The position numbers and the translations under genes were made by a program. The notes below the pieces were generated by a model that worked only from the letters and a program-made list of their open reading frames with translations, did no database searches and was not told the DNA's origin. 64,000 bases of DNA from Yanghanlia sp047501535 (lineage in GTDB: Bacteria > Pseudomonadota > Gammaproteobacteria > Burkholderiales > Burkholderiaceae_B): contig NZ_JAZDRJ010000006.1 in NCBI RefSeq assembly GCF_047501535.1, positions 1-64,000 on the forward strand. Direction: 5' to 3'. Shown here piece after piece: positions 8,069 through 15,775 of the stretch. Every line of letters starts with the position of its first letter. Position 1 is the first letter of the stretch.

Positions 8069-9150
8069 ATGATGTCGATGTTGTAATCGTAGGAGCGGGC
8101 CAATCAGCGCTGGCAACGGCGTACTTTTTGCGCCGCGCTGAGCTCTCTTTCGTGTTACTCGACGCAGAGGAAGGGCCTGGCGCGGCGTGGCGGCATGGAT
8201 GGGATTCCCTGACATTGTTTTCTCCGTCGCAATGGAGTTCGCTTCCAGGTTGGCCCATGCCCCCCGCACACGGTTATCCTTCGCGCGACCATGTCATCGA
8301 CTACTTTGCGCGCTACGAGGCGCGCTATGAGCTTCCCGTCGTACGTCCGGTTCTCGTGCAGGCGGTGCGGCGTGATGGCGACCGCTTTCAAATTGAAGCC
8401 GAAGATGGTCGTGTCTGGCGCTCGCGTGCAGTGGTGAGCGCCACCGGCACATGGCGTCATCCCTACGTACCCAGTTACCCCGGGCAGGATAGCTTTTCCG
8501 GTGTGCAGACCCACTCCGGACACTATCGGAATCCACAAGCCTTTGCCGGGAAGCGCGTGCTAGTGGTTGGCGGCGGCAACTCCGGCGCACAGATAAGGGC
8601 TGAGATGGCTGGCATCGCGCAGACCACGTGGGTCACGCCTTTAGAACCTGTCTTTCTGCCCGATCAAGTTGACGGGCGAGTGTTGTTTGAGCGGGCCACC
8701 GAGCGTTGGCAGGCTATGCAGCAGGGCTTGCCGCCGCCGGAAGAAGTCGGCGGTTTTGGCGATATCGTGATGGTGCCCTCCGTTGCCGCTGCGCGACGAC
8801 GCGGCGACCTCAAATCTGTTCGGCCTTTCTCTGCTTTTACGTCAACCGGCGTCGTATGGCCCGATGGCAGCCACTCAGAGGTTGATGCCGTCATCTGGTG
8901 CACGGGCTTTCTGCCGGCGCTTGACCATCTAAGCCCACTAGGCGTCCTCGATGCAGATGGCCGAGTCGCCGTCGAGGGCACGCGTGCCGTGGCTGAACCA
9001 GGGTTATGGCTCGTGGGCTATGGCGACTGGACGGGCTTCGCGTCCGCCACTCTCGTTGGCGTCATGCGAACGGCACGCAGTACTGCGCAAGAAATCGGGG
9101 CGACGCTGTCGCCTGTCCACCAAACTCAACCAGAGGGAGTATCGCAATGA
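8065..9150 (+). CDS. arsO: ArsO, FAD/NADPH flavoprotein monooxygenase of ars operons
   Basis: Class B flavin-dependent monooxygenase-like protein, 361 residues. An FAD-binding GAGQSA lies at 10-15 inside VVIVGAGQSALA and an NADPH-binding GGGNSG at 169-174. ATGTWRHPYVP and WCTGFLPALDHL are also typical of this flavoprotein group. The start is the ATG at 8065 overlapping the arsR stop; the longer frame upstream runs inside arsR. ArsO is often found in ars operons, but its reaction on arsenicals is not well established. It is followed by arsC with another ATGA overlap, so arsR-arsO-arsC are translationally coupled. The homologue is at 59610. Confidence 0.88.
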   Translation: MNDVDVVIVGAGQSALATAYFLRRAELSFVLLDAEEGPGAAWRHGWDSLTLFSPSQWSSLPGWPMPPAHGYPSRDHVIDYFARYEARYELPVVRPVLVQAVRRDGDRFQIEAEDGRVWRSRAVVSATGTWRHPYVPSYPGQDSFSGVQTHSGHYRNPQAFAGKRVLVVGGGNSGAQIRAEMAGIAQTTWVTPLEPVFLPDQVDGRVLFERATERWQAMQQGLPPPEEVGGFGDIVMVPSVAAARRRGDLKSVRPFSAFTSTGVVWPDGSHSEVDAVIWCTGFLPALDHLSPLGVLDADGRVAVEGTRAVAEPGLWLVGYGDWTGFASATLVGVMRTARSTAQEIGATLSPVHQTQPEGVSQ

Positions 9151-9572
9151 GCGATGTCGTTATCTATCACAACCCCAAATGCGGAACATCGCGCAACACG
9201 CTTGCCCTCATTCGTAATGCCGGGATCGAGCCGCAAGTGATCGAGTACCTGACCACTCCACCGGCGCGGCAAGTATTGAAGTCGATGATCGAACGTGCCG
9301 GACTGTCAGTGCGCGAGGCGCTGCGGGAGAAAGGAACTCCCTTCCAAGAGCTCGGCTTGGACGACACGTCGCTTTCAGACGATGCGCTATTAGACGCCAT
9401 GCTGGCGCATCCCATTCTCATCAACCGACCCTTCGTCGTGACGCCCACTGGCGTGCGCCTGTGCCGACCGTCTGAGCTGGTACTCGACATCCTGGAGCAG
9501 CCCCAACGTGGCCCGTTCGTCAAAGAGGACGGCGAAGTGGTCATAGACGAACACGGGAATCGTGTGCGCTGA
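9147..9572 (+). CDS. arsC: Arsenate reductase, glutaredoxin/Grx-ArsC type (copy 1)
   Basis: Glutathione/glutaredoxin-dependent arsenate reductase of the R773 type, 141 residues, unrelated in fold to the phosphatase-type reductases in this window. The catalytic Cys12 sits in YHNPKCGTSRNTLAL. LINRPFVVTPTGVRLCRPSE carries the conserved basic residues of the active site. The ATG at 9147 overlaps the arsO stop; the longer upstream frame is inside arsO. It gives the cluster a second chemical route for As(V) reduction. arsH follows after 23 bp. Confidence 0.95.
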   Translation: MSDVVIYHNPKCGTSRNTLALIRNAGIEPQVIEYLTTPPARQVLKSMIERAGLSVREALREKGTPFQELGLDDTSLSDDALLDAMLAHPILINRPFVVTPTGVRLCRPSELVLDILEQPQRGPFVKEDGEVVIDEHGNRVR

Positions 9573-9595
9573 ACCGGCGCACCTGGAAATTTGAA

Positions 9596-10354
9596 ATGAA
9601 GCAATTTACATCGCTACACGACGGCTCGTTGCCCGCCTTGGACGAGTCCTTGTTGGATATCCCTTCGCACGAGAGACTCGGCATCCCGGTTGACGCTCAA
9701 CACCCGCCGCGCATTCTGTTGCTCTATGGCTCGCTGCGCGAACGCTCGTATAGTAGGCTTCTTGTTGAAGAGGCTGCCCGCATCCTGCAGCGCCTGGGCG
9801 CCGAAACCCGGATCTTCGATCCGTACGGGTTGCCCCAGCCAGACAGCGTTCCGGCCGACCATCCCAAGGTGGCTGAACTGCGTGAGTTGTCGCTATGGTC
9901 GGAAGGGCAGGTGTGGTGCAGCCCTGAGCGACACGGTACGATCACCGGCATCTTCAAGAGCCAAATCGACTGGTTGCCTCTGGAAGTGGGTAGCGTCCGG
10001 CCTACGCAGGGGCGCACGCTTGCCGTGATGCAGGTCAGTGGTGGCTCGCAGTCATTCAACGCCGTAAATGCCTTGCGTGTGCTGGGCCGGTGGATGCGCA
10101 TGGTGACAATCCCGAATCAATCATCAGTCGCCAAGGCGTTTCAGGAATTCGACGAGGCTGGCCGCATGAAACCATCGGCTTACTACGACCGAGTCGTGGA
10201 CGTGATGGAAGAGCTGATTAAATTCACGTTGCTGGTGCGCGGCCGTGCGGATTACCTTGTCGATCGTTACAGTGAACGCAAGGCCGTTGAAGCCGAAGTG
10301 CTGCGGCTAGCCGAGGCCGCCATGGCTCATGAACGTGAGAACGAGTTGACGTAG
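9596..10354 (+). CDS. arsH: ArsH, NADPH-dependent FMN oxidoreductase (organoarsenical oxidase)
   Basis: Flavodoxin-like NADPH:FMN oxidoreductase of 252 residues, the usual ArsH length. ArsH proteins oxidise toxic trivalent organoarsenicals to pentavalent forms. The FMN phosphate loop is G45SLRERSYSR54. WCSPERHGTITGIFKSQIDW (about 107-126) and VSGGSQSFN are diagnostic of ArsH. It is the last gene of the rightward cluster 1 operon. The cluster 2 homologue (61142) is very similar in protein sequence. Confidence 0.95.
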   Translation: MKQFTSLHDGSLPALDESLLDIPSHERLGIPVDAQHPPRILLLYGSLRERSYSRLLVEEAARILQRLGAETRIFDPYGLPQPDSVPADHPKVAELRELSLWSEGQVWCSPERHGTITGIFKSQIDWLPLEVGSVRPTQGRTLAVMQVSGGSQSFNAVNALRVLGRWMRMVTIPNQSSVAKAFQEFDEAGRMKPSAYYDRVVDVMEELIKFTLLVRGRADYLVDRYSERKAVEAEVLRLAEAAMAHERENELT

Positions 10355-10415
10355 TTTCAGAGAACGCAACGACATCATGCCGCTACTGTGTCTAGTGAGT
10401 TGCGGCTAGGGCGCG

Positions 10416-10722
10416 TTAGCACAGAGTCTTGGGCATTGATATCTCAAACGCTGTTTTATCGGGTGTAGACTCGGCTGTGATTGTTCCCCCGTGTGCTTCG
10501 ATGAGTGTTTTCACAATGGCGAGGCCGAGACCGGCGCCTTCGCCGCTGCGTTGGCGCGATGCGTCGGGCCTGTAGAATCGTTCAAAGATATGGGCTAAAT
10601 GCCGAGGTGGGATGACAGGCCCGGGGTTCTGTATGCAGATATGGCCTAACTCACCGGCCGACCGGGAAACTGACGACAACAGCGCGATGCGAAGGGGTAT
10701 GGCGGATAGCATTAGCGCAAGG
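10416..10722 (-). pseudogene. Decayed C-terminal remnant of a heavy-metal sensor histidine kinase
   Basis: The reverse strand encodes the ATPase end of a CusS/CopS-type kinase: IQNPGPVIPPRHLAHIFERF, then YRPDASRQRSGEGAGLGLAI and IEAHGGTITAES. This closely follows the end of the intact kinase at 28121-29536. Further upstream the match (NAIRHTPSHRAVVVSFPVGR) is in another frame, so a frameshift or small deletion near 10660 breaks it. No start, dimerisation domain or membrane part exists. It marks an old recombination or deletion between the arsenic and lead/copper modules. The rest of the 10355-11031 gap holds no gene I can support. Confidence 0.8.
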
Positions 10723-11031
10723 AGGGGGCGAGCAAGAGTATCCGCAGAGTCAGTAGTACCCATGTTATCGCACGAAGTTAGCGGGCGCTCGATCGGCCAG
10801 ATGAACGATGAGTGATGGCTGAATGAATACAGGGCGCTAGGAGAACGAACGAGAGCGCAAGCCTTGCGCATATAACATCTTGCGGGATGAGCGGGAGTAA
10901 GCCCGATATGATCTACGTCAGCACCAGAAAGTTTATGATGGTCGGCCGGTCCATCAGCGGTATGTTAGGCGGCGCTGTCCTCTATTGATATGCTGACCCG
11001 GCTATAAAGTGTTCTTGGCTTGAGGTAGTAA

Positions 11032-11439
11032 TCAATGGCATGAGCAATCCGATAGAGCACGCAATATTCCGCAAGCTTCTACCGGGGCCGTCCTGGAGCA
11101 TTGACTGCGCAAAGTCGTCAAGTGTTCCTTCAGTTGCTGTAGTTCTTCGACCCGCTCTTCGACCTCTGTGATTCGCATGTCGAGCAACTTGTTCACGTCA
11201 CCGCAATCCTGGCGGGGGTCGTCCCGAAAGGTAAGCAACCTCTGGACGTCGTTTAGCGGCATATCAAGCGTACGGCAGTGCTTAATGAACCGGAGGCGTT
11301 CGAGATATTCGTCGCCATACAATCGATAATTGCCTGCGCTGCGCCCGGGCTGCGGAAGAAGGCCTTCTCGCTCGTAAAACCGGATGGTTTCTACCGGACA
11401 TTCTGATCGCTTGGCGAGCTCGCCGATCCTCATTTTCAT
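11032..11439 (-). CDS. pbrR: MerR-family Pb(II)/Cd(II) regulator (PbrR/CadR)
   Basis: MerR-type activator, 135 residues. The N-terminal winged helix reads MRIGELAKRSECPVETIRFYEREGLL, a dimerisation coiled coil follows, and metal-site cysteines lie at C79 (DCGDVN), C114 and C123. C14 and the terminal DCSC are also typical of PbrR/CadR. It is divergent from the ATPase gene and should bind the 19-bp-spacer promoter at 11615-11645, remodelling it when Pb(II), Cd(II) or Zn(II) is bound. CadR and PbrR cannot be told apart with certainty by reading; PbrR is favoured because an lspA-type pbrC follows the ATPase. Confidence 0.88.
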   Translation of the reverse strand: MKMRIGELAKRSECPVETIRFYEREGLLPQPGRSAGNYRLYGDEYLERLRFIKHCRTLDMPLNDVQRLLTFRDDPRQDCGDVNKLLDMRITEVEERVEELQQLKEHLTTLRSQCSRTAPVEACGILRALSDCSCH

Positions 11440-11459
11440 GGACTTCTCCGAAGGGAAAA

Positions 11460-11480
11460 ACTATAAAGCTAGTATAGACT
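11460..11480. promoter_or_regulatory. Dyad just upstream of pbrR
   Basis: An imperfect inverted repeat (ACTATA-aagctag-TATAGACT) lies 21 bp upstream of the pbrR start. It could be a regulator-binding site or part of the pbrR promoter. The better MerR-type promoter is the one at 11615. Confidence 0.35.
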
Positions 11481-11614
11481 TTAGATCGTCCAGCGCACAG
11501 TCACAGCGGCTCAGCTGGCATACAGCCTGGTCACCAACCTCCTATGGCGCATTTCGATCTGCCATATTGAGCACGGTTTCTGCATGGCCTTGCTGTGCAT
11601 GCACTACATGGGGC

Positions 11615-11645
11615 TTGACTCTGGAGTAGCTACATGGTTTCCAAT
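11615..11645 (+). promoter_or_regulatory. MerR-type promoter/operator of the Pb/Cd ATPase operon
   Basis: A -35 TTGACT (11615-11620) and a -10-like TCCAAT (11640-11645) are separated by 19 bp, the overlong spacer expected for MerR-family control. The spacer centres on the palindrome GTAGCTAC. It resembles the known pbr operator (TTGACTCTATAGTAACTAG). It lies 20 bp before the chosen ATPase start, which supports ATG 11665 rather than the upstream in-frame ATG at 11584. Confidence 0.75.
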
Positions 11646-11664
11646 GCAACGATTAGAGGAAACC

Positions 11665-13956
11665 ATGATGAAGCATAAATCCATACATTCCGAAGCTGCC
11701 GGTGTGTCTTGCTGCGGCGGCACCGAATCCCGGGCAAAGCACGAGTCCATGGAGCAGACGAGCTCGGCGTCCGTTCGAACGTTTCGAATCGCAACGATGG
11801 ATTGTTCCGTTGAAGAGTCAGAAATTCGACGCACGCTCGAAGAGATTGAGGGCATTCGTAGCTTAAATTTTCAGCTGAGTGCTCGTACTTTAGCTATCGA
11901 CGCTCCGGAGGACGTGCTTTCACGCGCCGTCACTGCCATACGTCATATTGGCTACGACCCTCAAGAGCAACACCGAGACGGGGAAGGAGACGGATCCGGC
12001 ACTTCCCTCAGCATGCAGCGCGGTTTCTCTAGCGGGATTCCGCGTTTAATTTTGGCCTTGGTGCTGGCCATTGGGGCGGAAGTGGTAGCTTTTTTTTCCC
12101 CTGAAACAACATTCTGGGAAGTGGCCGAAATGGGGCTCGCCGCAATAGGAATCTGGCTGGCCGGCCTGGAAACTTACACTAAGGGCTTCCTAGCACTGCG
12201 TCGAAAGCGACTCAACATCAACGCGCTTATGAGCGTTGCGGTTACCGGCGCGTTCCTTATTGGACAATGGGCCGAAGCTGCTATGGTCATGGCGCTTTTT
12301 GCGTTGGCTGAACTTATTGAGGCCCGCGCGGTTGACCGCGCTCGGAATGCGATTAGAGATTTGTTAGACCTGACCCCAGAAACGGCAGAGGTACGACAGC
12401 CCAGCGGGAACTGGCAAATGATGCCAGCAAACGACATTGCATTTGGAGCAATAGTTCGCGTAAGGCCGGGTGAGCGAGTCGCACTCGACGGTATGGTCAC
12501 AGCGGGGGCCAGTACGATCAATCAGGCTCCCGTCACTGGCGAAAGTCTGCCTGTCGAGAAGGCCGTCGGCGACCCGGTGTACGCAGGGACTGTCAACGAA
12601 TCCGGCTCGCTAGAATTTGAAGTTACTGCGACCGCGGGCAATTCTACGCTGGCGCGGATCATACACGCTGTCGAACAAGCCCAGAACAGCCGCGCGCCGA
12701 CCCAGCGTTTTGTTGACAAATTCGCAGCCGTTTATACACCTGCAGTTTTCGTCATGGCGCTTGTGGTGGCGGCAGTGGGCCCGCTACTCTTCGAATGGAC
12801 TTGGGTTGACGCACTCTACAAGGCGCTTGTCTTATTAGTGATCGCCTGCCCATGCGCTCTGGTGATTTCCACGCCTGTTACCGTTGTCAGCGGCTTGGCC
12901 GCTGGTGCCCGTCGAGGAGTGCTTATTAAAGGCGGCACCTACCTTGAGGAAGCCCGGAAGCTCAAGGCTGTCGCGCTCGATAAGACTGGCACCATCACTG
13001 AAGGCAAGCCGGAACTCGTAGCATGGCAAAGAATGGTGCTGATTGATGACGACGGAGTCGTGGCCAGCATCGCTACCAGTTTAGCCGATCGATCCGATCA
13101 CCCCGTTTCGAACGCCATCTCTAAGGGACTGGATGCTCCCGGGCAGGAAGTGCAAGACTTTGAGGCAATTCCGGGGCGCGGAGTTAAAGGAAAAATAGGA
13201 GGTATGGATTATGTCCTCGGAAACTACCGCTTAATTAATGAGCGTAATCAAGCCACAGCCGAGCTAGATGAGGTTCTTGATATACATTTACGCGCGGGGC
13301 GCACCGTTACGCTGCTAGCCTCTAACGAGTCCGTACTTGCTATCTTTGCTGTAGCAGACACGATCAAGGAGTCTTCGCGGGCGGCAATCGGTGAGCTCCG
13401 CGCGCTCGGCGTAACCCCAGTTATGTTGACCGGGGATAACAGTGCGACAGCCGAGAGTATCGGTCATGAAGCTGGTATAGACGACGTGCGGGGCAATCTG
13501 CTGCCGGACGACAAGCTCGCCGCTATCCGAGAGTTACAGAGTCAGTATGGGCCAACTGGAATGACCGGGGATGGAATCAACGACGCGCCGGCCCTCGCCC
13601 AAGCCGATATTGGTTTCGCCATGGGTGCAGCTGGAACTGATATTGCGCGAGAGGCAGCCGATGTCGTCATCATGAACGATGACCTACATCAAATTGCGAC
13701 CACTGTGCGGCTATCAAAGAAAACCCACACGGTGTTATGGCAGAACATCACTTTGGCCCTCGGAATTAAGGCAGTGTTCTTCGTCTTGGCTGTGTTCGGC
13801 GAGGCAACGATGTGGATGGCAGTATTTGCCGATATGGGAGCTAGTCTGCTCGTTGTCGGTAACGGTTTACGCCTGTTGCGTCAGGGCAAGCTGAGCGCGA
13901 CAGAGAAAGGCGCGGTCAGCATGCGTACGTTGAAGTCAAAGCGCGTCCCCGGATAA
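11665..13956 (+). CDS. pbrA: P1B-type Pb(II)/Cd(II)/Zn(II) exporting ATPase
   Basis: Heavy-metal P-type ATPase of 763 residues from the ATG at 11665 (AGAGGA just upstream). A Cys/His-rich N-terminus (C16, C17) precedes a divergent HMA domain with MDC47SVEE. The transmembrane metal motif is C395-P-C397, the phosphorylation site D439-KTGTITEG, the HP motif DHPVSNA, and the hinge MTGDGINDAPAL. CPC plus MDCSVEES places it with the P1B-2 (CadA/PbrA/ZntA) group. It pumps the cation from cytoplasm to periplasm. lspA follows after 7 bp, as in pbrA-pbrBC arrangements. The selectivity among Pb, Cd and Zn cannot be fixed from sequence. Confidence 0.92.
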   Translation: MMKHKSIHSEAAGVSCCGGTESRAKHESMEQTSSASVRTFRIATMDCSVEESEIRRTLEEIEGIRSLNFQLSARTLAIDAPEDVLSRAVTAIRHIGYDPQEQHRDGEGDGSGTSLSMQRGFSSGIPRLILALVLAIGAEVVAFFSPETTFWEVAEMGLAAIGIWLAGLETYTKGFLALRRKRLNINALMSVAVTGAFLIGQWAEAAMVMALFALAELIEARAVDRARNAIRDLLDLTPETAEVRQPSGNWQMMPANDIAFGAIVRVRPGERVALDGMVTAGASTINQAPVTGESLPVEKAVGDPVYAGTVNESGSLEFEVTATAGNSTLARIIHAVEQAQNSRAPTQRFVDKFAAVYTPAVFVMALVVAAVGPLLFEWTWVDALYKALVLLVIACPCALVISTPVTVVSGLAAGARRGVLIKGGTYLEEARKLKAVALDKTGTITEGKPELVAWQRMVLIDDDGVVASIATSLADRSDHPVSNAISKGLDAPGQEVQDFEAIPGRGVKGKIGGMDYVLGNYRLINERNQATAELDEVLDIHLRAGRTVTLLASNESVLAIFAVADTIKESSRAAIGELRALGVTPVMLTGDNSATAESIGHEAGIDDVRGNLLPDDKLAAIRELQSQYGPTGMTGDGINDAPALAQADIGFAMGAAGTDIAREAADVVIMNDDLHQIATTVRLSKKTHTVLWQNITLALGIKAVFFVLAVFGEATMWMAVFADMGASLLVVGNGLRLLRQGKLSATEKGAVSMRTLKSKRVPG

Positions 13957-13963
13957 GCGAAGA

Positions 13964-14482
13964 ATGAAACAGCCATTTAATTCGAACCGGAGATGGTGGT
14001 TGTGGTGGCTTCTGGCTTTAGGTTTTGTCGCACTGGATCAGATCCTTAAGCAGACCACCGTAGCAACGTTACCGTTGCACGCCGGCATTGGGATTACACC
14101 GTGGTTCAATTGGGTTCATGTCCTGAACCCCGGAGCAGCGTTTTCCTTTCTCGCTGACGCTGGTGGGTGGCAGCGGTACGTGCTCGGAATCATTGGGTTG
14201 GTGGTGAGTGCCACGCTTTTAGTGGCATTGTATCGAGGGCTGGACAGCCGTTCCGTCACACTCAGCTATGTTTCCATTATTGGAGGGGCTATGGGCAACG
14301 TCGTTGACCGAGTGTTTCGCGGTGCGGTCGTCGATTACTTGGATTTTTACTGGAAGCAATGGCATTGGCCCGCGTTTAATCTGGCAGATATGCTCCTCGT
14401 CGGGGGCACTATGTTGCTAATTTACTCAACGTGGTCCGTCTCGAAGACTGAAACGGAACGGCAAAATCGCACGGACGGATGA
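13964..14482 (+). CDS. lspA: Prolipoprotein signal peptidase (LspA/PbrC-like)
   Basis: Signal peptidase II, 172 residues with four membrane segments. It cuts the signal peptide in front of the lipid-modified cysteine of prolipoproteins. The catalytic aspartates are D124 (VVDYLDF) and D142 (FNLADM); the GGAMGNVVDR motif is present. It follows the ATPase directly, the position of pbrC in lead-resistance operons, where it is thought to mature the lipoprotein phosphatase PbrB. No pbrB is seen here. The lipoprotein SCO1 (17536) and the lipoprotein acyltransferase Lnt (15772) are encoded in the same unit and may be its partners. Confidence 0.92.
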   Translation: MKQPFNSNRRWWLWWLLALGFVALDQILKQTTVATLPLHAGIGITPWFNWVHVLNPGAAFSFLADAGGWQRYVLGIIGLVVSATLLVALYRGLDSRSVTLSYVSIIGGAMGNVVDRVFRGAVVDYLDFYWKQWHWPAFNLADMLLVGGTMLLIYSTWSVSKTETERQNRTDG

Positions 14483-14567
14483 TGTTCAGTTTTACGACAG
14501 TGAACACTACAAGTAGGCACCCGAGCTTCGTCGAAATTTTTGAAATTATAGTTTTTATATAACCACT

Positions 14568-15170
14568 ATGTCGAAATTTTTGTTGCGGCGAGCGATATTA
14601 ATTTTCTTAACAACGGGCATAAGTTTCAGTGCCACCGCCGACGTTCTAAGCTTTTCAATCATCCATGAGAAATTTGAACTCAACAGACGGGAGGTCGGAG
14701 AAGAAGATTCACGAATGGAGCGTCTTCGAAGATTTTTCCTTGAGGCGCCGATCGACGAAAGCCAGTTCTCAATTAGTTCCAGGTTCGGCTTCCGTAGCCA
14801 TCCGGTTTTAGGCAGACAAAAAATGCACAAGGGTGTTGACTACACCGCTCCAAAAGGAACACCGATTGTGACTGTTGCGGATGGGCAAATTGAGTTTGTG
14901 GGTCGGCAGAACGGCTACGGTAAGGTGGTCGTGGTCCGGCATAATGAAAATCTCACTACTCTATATGCACATCAGAGCCGCTTCGCCCACAAACTTGAAA
15001 AAGGAGCTTTCGTTTCCAGGGGTGACACGATCGGATACGTGGGCTCGACAGGCATGACTACGGGCAATAACTTGCATTACGAGGTAAGACTGGACAATGA
15101 TCCCATTGATCCATTGGAATTTGGAACGCTCTATGCCGGTAATGAGCAGGTCATCAACGGGATAGATTGA
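14568..15170 (+). CDS. M23 (LytM-like) periplasmic protein lacking one catalytic His
   Basis: Signal peptide (about 1-24), then a LytM/M23 domain of the peptidoglycan-endopeptidase family; 200 residues. Zn ligands H87 and D91 (HKGVDY) and H170 are present, as is the active-site H135 (LYAHQSR). The usual HxH motif reads N168-L-H170, so the first histidine, a catalytic residue in the family, is replaced by asparagine. The paralogue at 30416-31048 keeps PHLHYE. The protein may therefore be a non-catalytic scaffold or activator, like some LytM factors, or have altered activity. It lies between lspA and the PCu(A)C gene in the rightward unit. Confidence 0.85.
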   Translation: MSKFLLRRAILIFLTTGISFSATADVLSFSIIHEKFELNRREVGEEDSRMERLRRFFLEAPIDESQFSISSRFGFRSHPVLGRQKMHKGVDYTAPKGTPIVTVADGQIEFVGRQNGYGKVVVVRHNENLTTLYAHQSRFAHKLEKGAFVSRGDTIGYVGSTGMTTGNNLHYEVRLDNDPIDPLEFGTLYAGNEQVINGID

Positions 15171-15250
15171 GAATGAGCATAAGTAGGGTGCCCTAAGAAA
15201 ATTACCTCGGAAGGCGCCTCAAAAGCACGCTAAATTAAAACAGAGGATAT

Positions 15251-15775
15251 ATGAGGAAGCTAATCGTTGGTGCGTTCAGTCTATGCTTTATTTTACCCGC
15301 ATACGCTACGAGTTTACACGCCGACCATATTGAAAGCGAGGGCAGTGCATATCCAGTTCAAAACGAAAATAAAAACACAGCTGGCACAGGCGTGCAATCT
15401 AGCACCCTAAAGGTTTCAGACTGCTGGATCCGCTTCATGCCTGGACTCACTCCGTCCGGTGCATATTTCAAAGTGAGCAACAGTGGAACGCACGAGGCGA
15501 AGCTAATATCTATGTCTGTACCCGGATTCAGTAAGGTATCACTACATCGCACAATAAATCAGGGAGGTATAAGTCGGATGGCTGCAGTAGAGGCGATCCC
15601 TATTTCAGCAGGAGACAGCTTCGAATTTCGTCCTGGAGGTTATCATGCCATGCTCGAAAAGCCGGAAGAAAGGCTGATCATCGGCAGCGAAGTGGAGGCA
15701 CGGTTTGAGTTCGGCGCCGGGGCTTCCGCAACGGCCCAATGCAGCGTTAAACCCCCTTCGGCTTTAGCTCATTGA
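15251..15775 (+). CDS. pcuC: PCu(A)C-family periplasmic copper chaperone
   Basis: Periplasmic Cu(I) chaperone of the DUF461/PCu(A)C family, 174 residues with an N-terminal signal peptide. The copper motif H-x10-M-x21-H-x-M is matched exactly: H99, M110, H132, M134. The family loads the CuA site of cytochrome oxidase together with SCO proteins, and a SCO1 gene lies 1.8 kb downstream in the same unit. A 25-35 residue linker rich in polar residues precedes the domain. Its stop overlaps the possible TTG start of lnt. Confidence 0.9.
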   Translation: MRKLIVGAFSLCFILPAYATSLHADHIESEGSAYPVQNENKNTAGTGVQSSTLKVSDCWIRFMPGLTPSGAYFKVSNSGTHEAKLISMSVPGFSKVSLHRTINQGGISRMAAVEAIPISAGDSFEFRPGGYHAMLEKPEERLIIGSEVEARFEFGAGASATAQCSVKPPSALAH

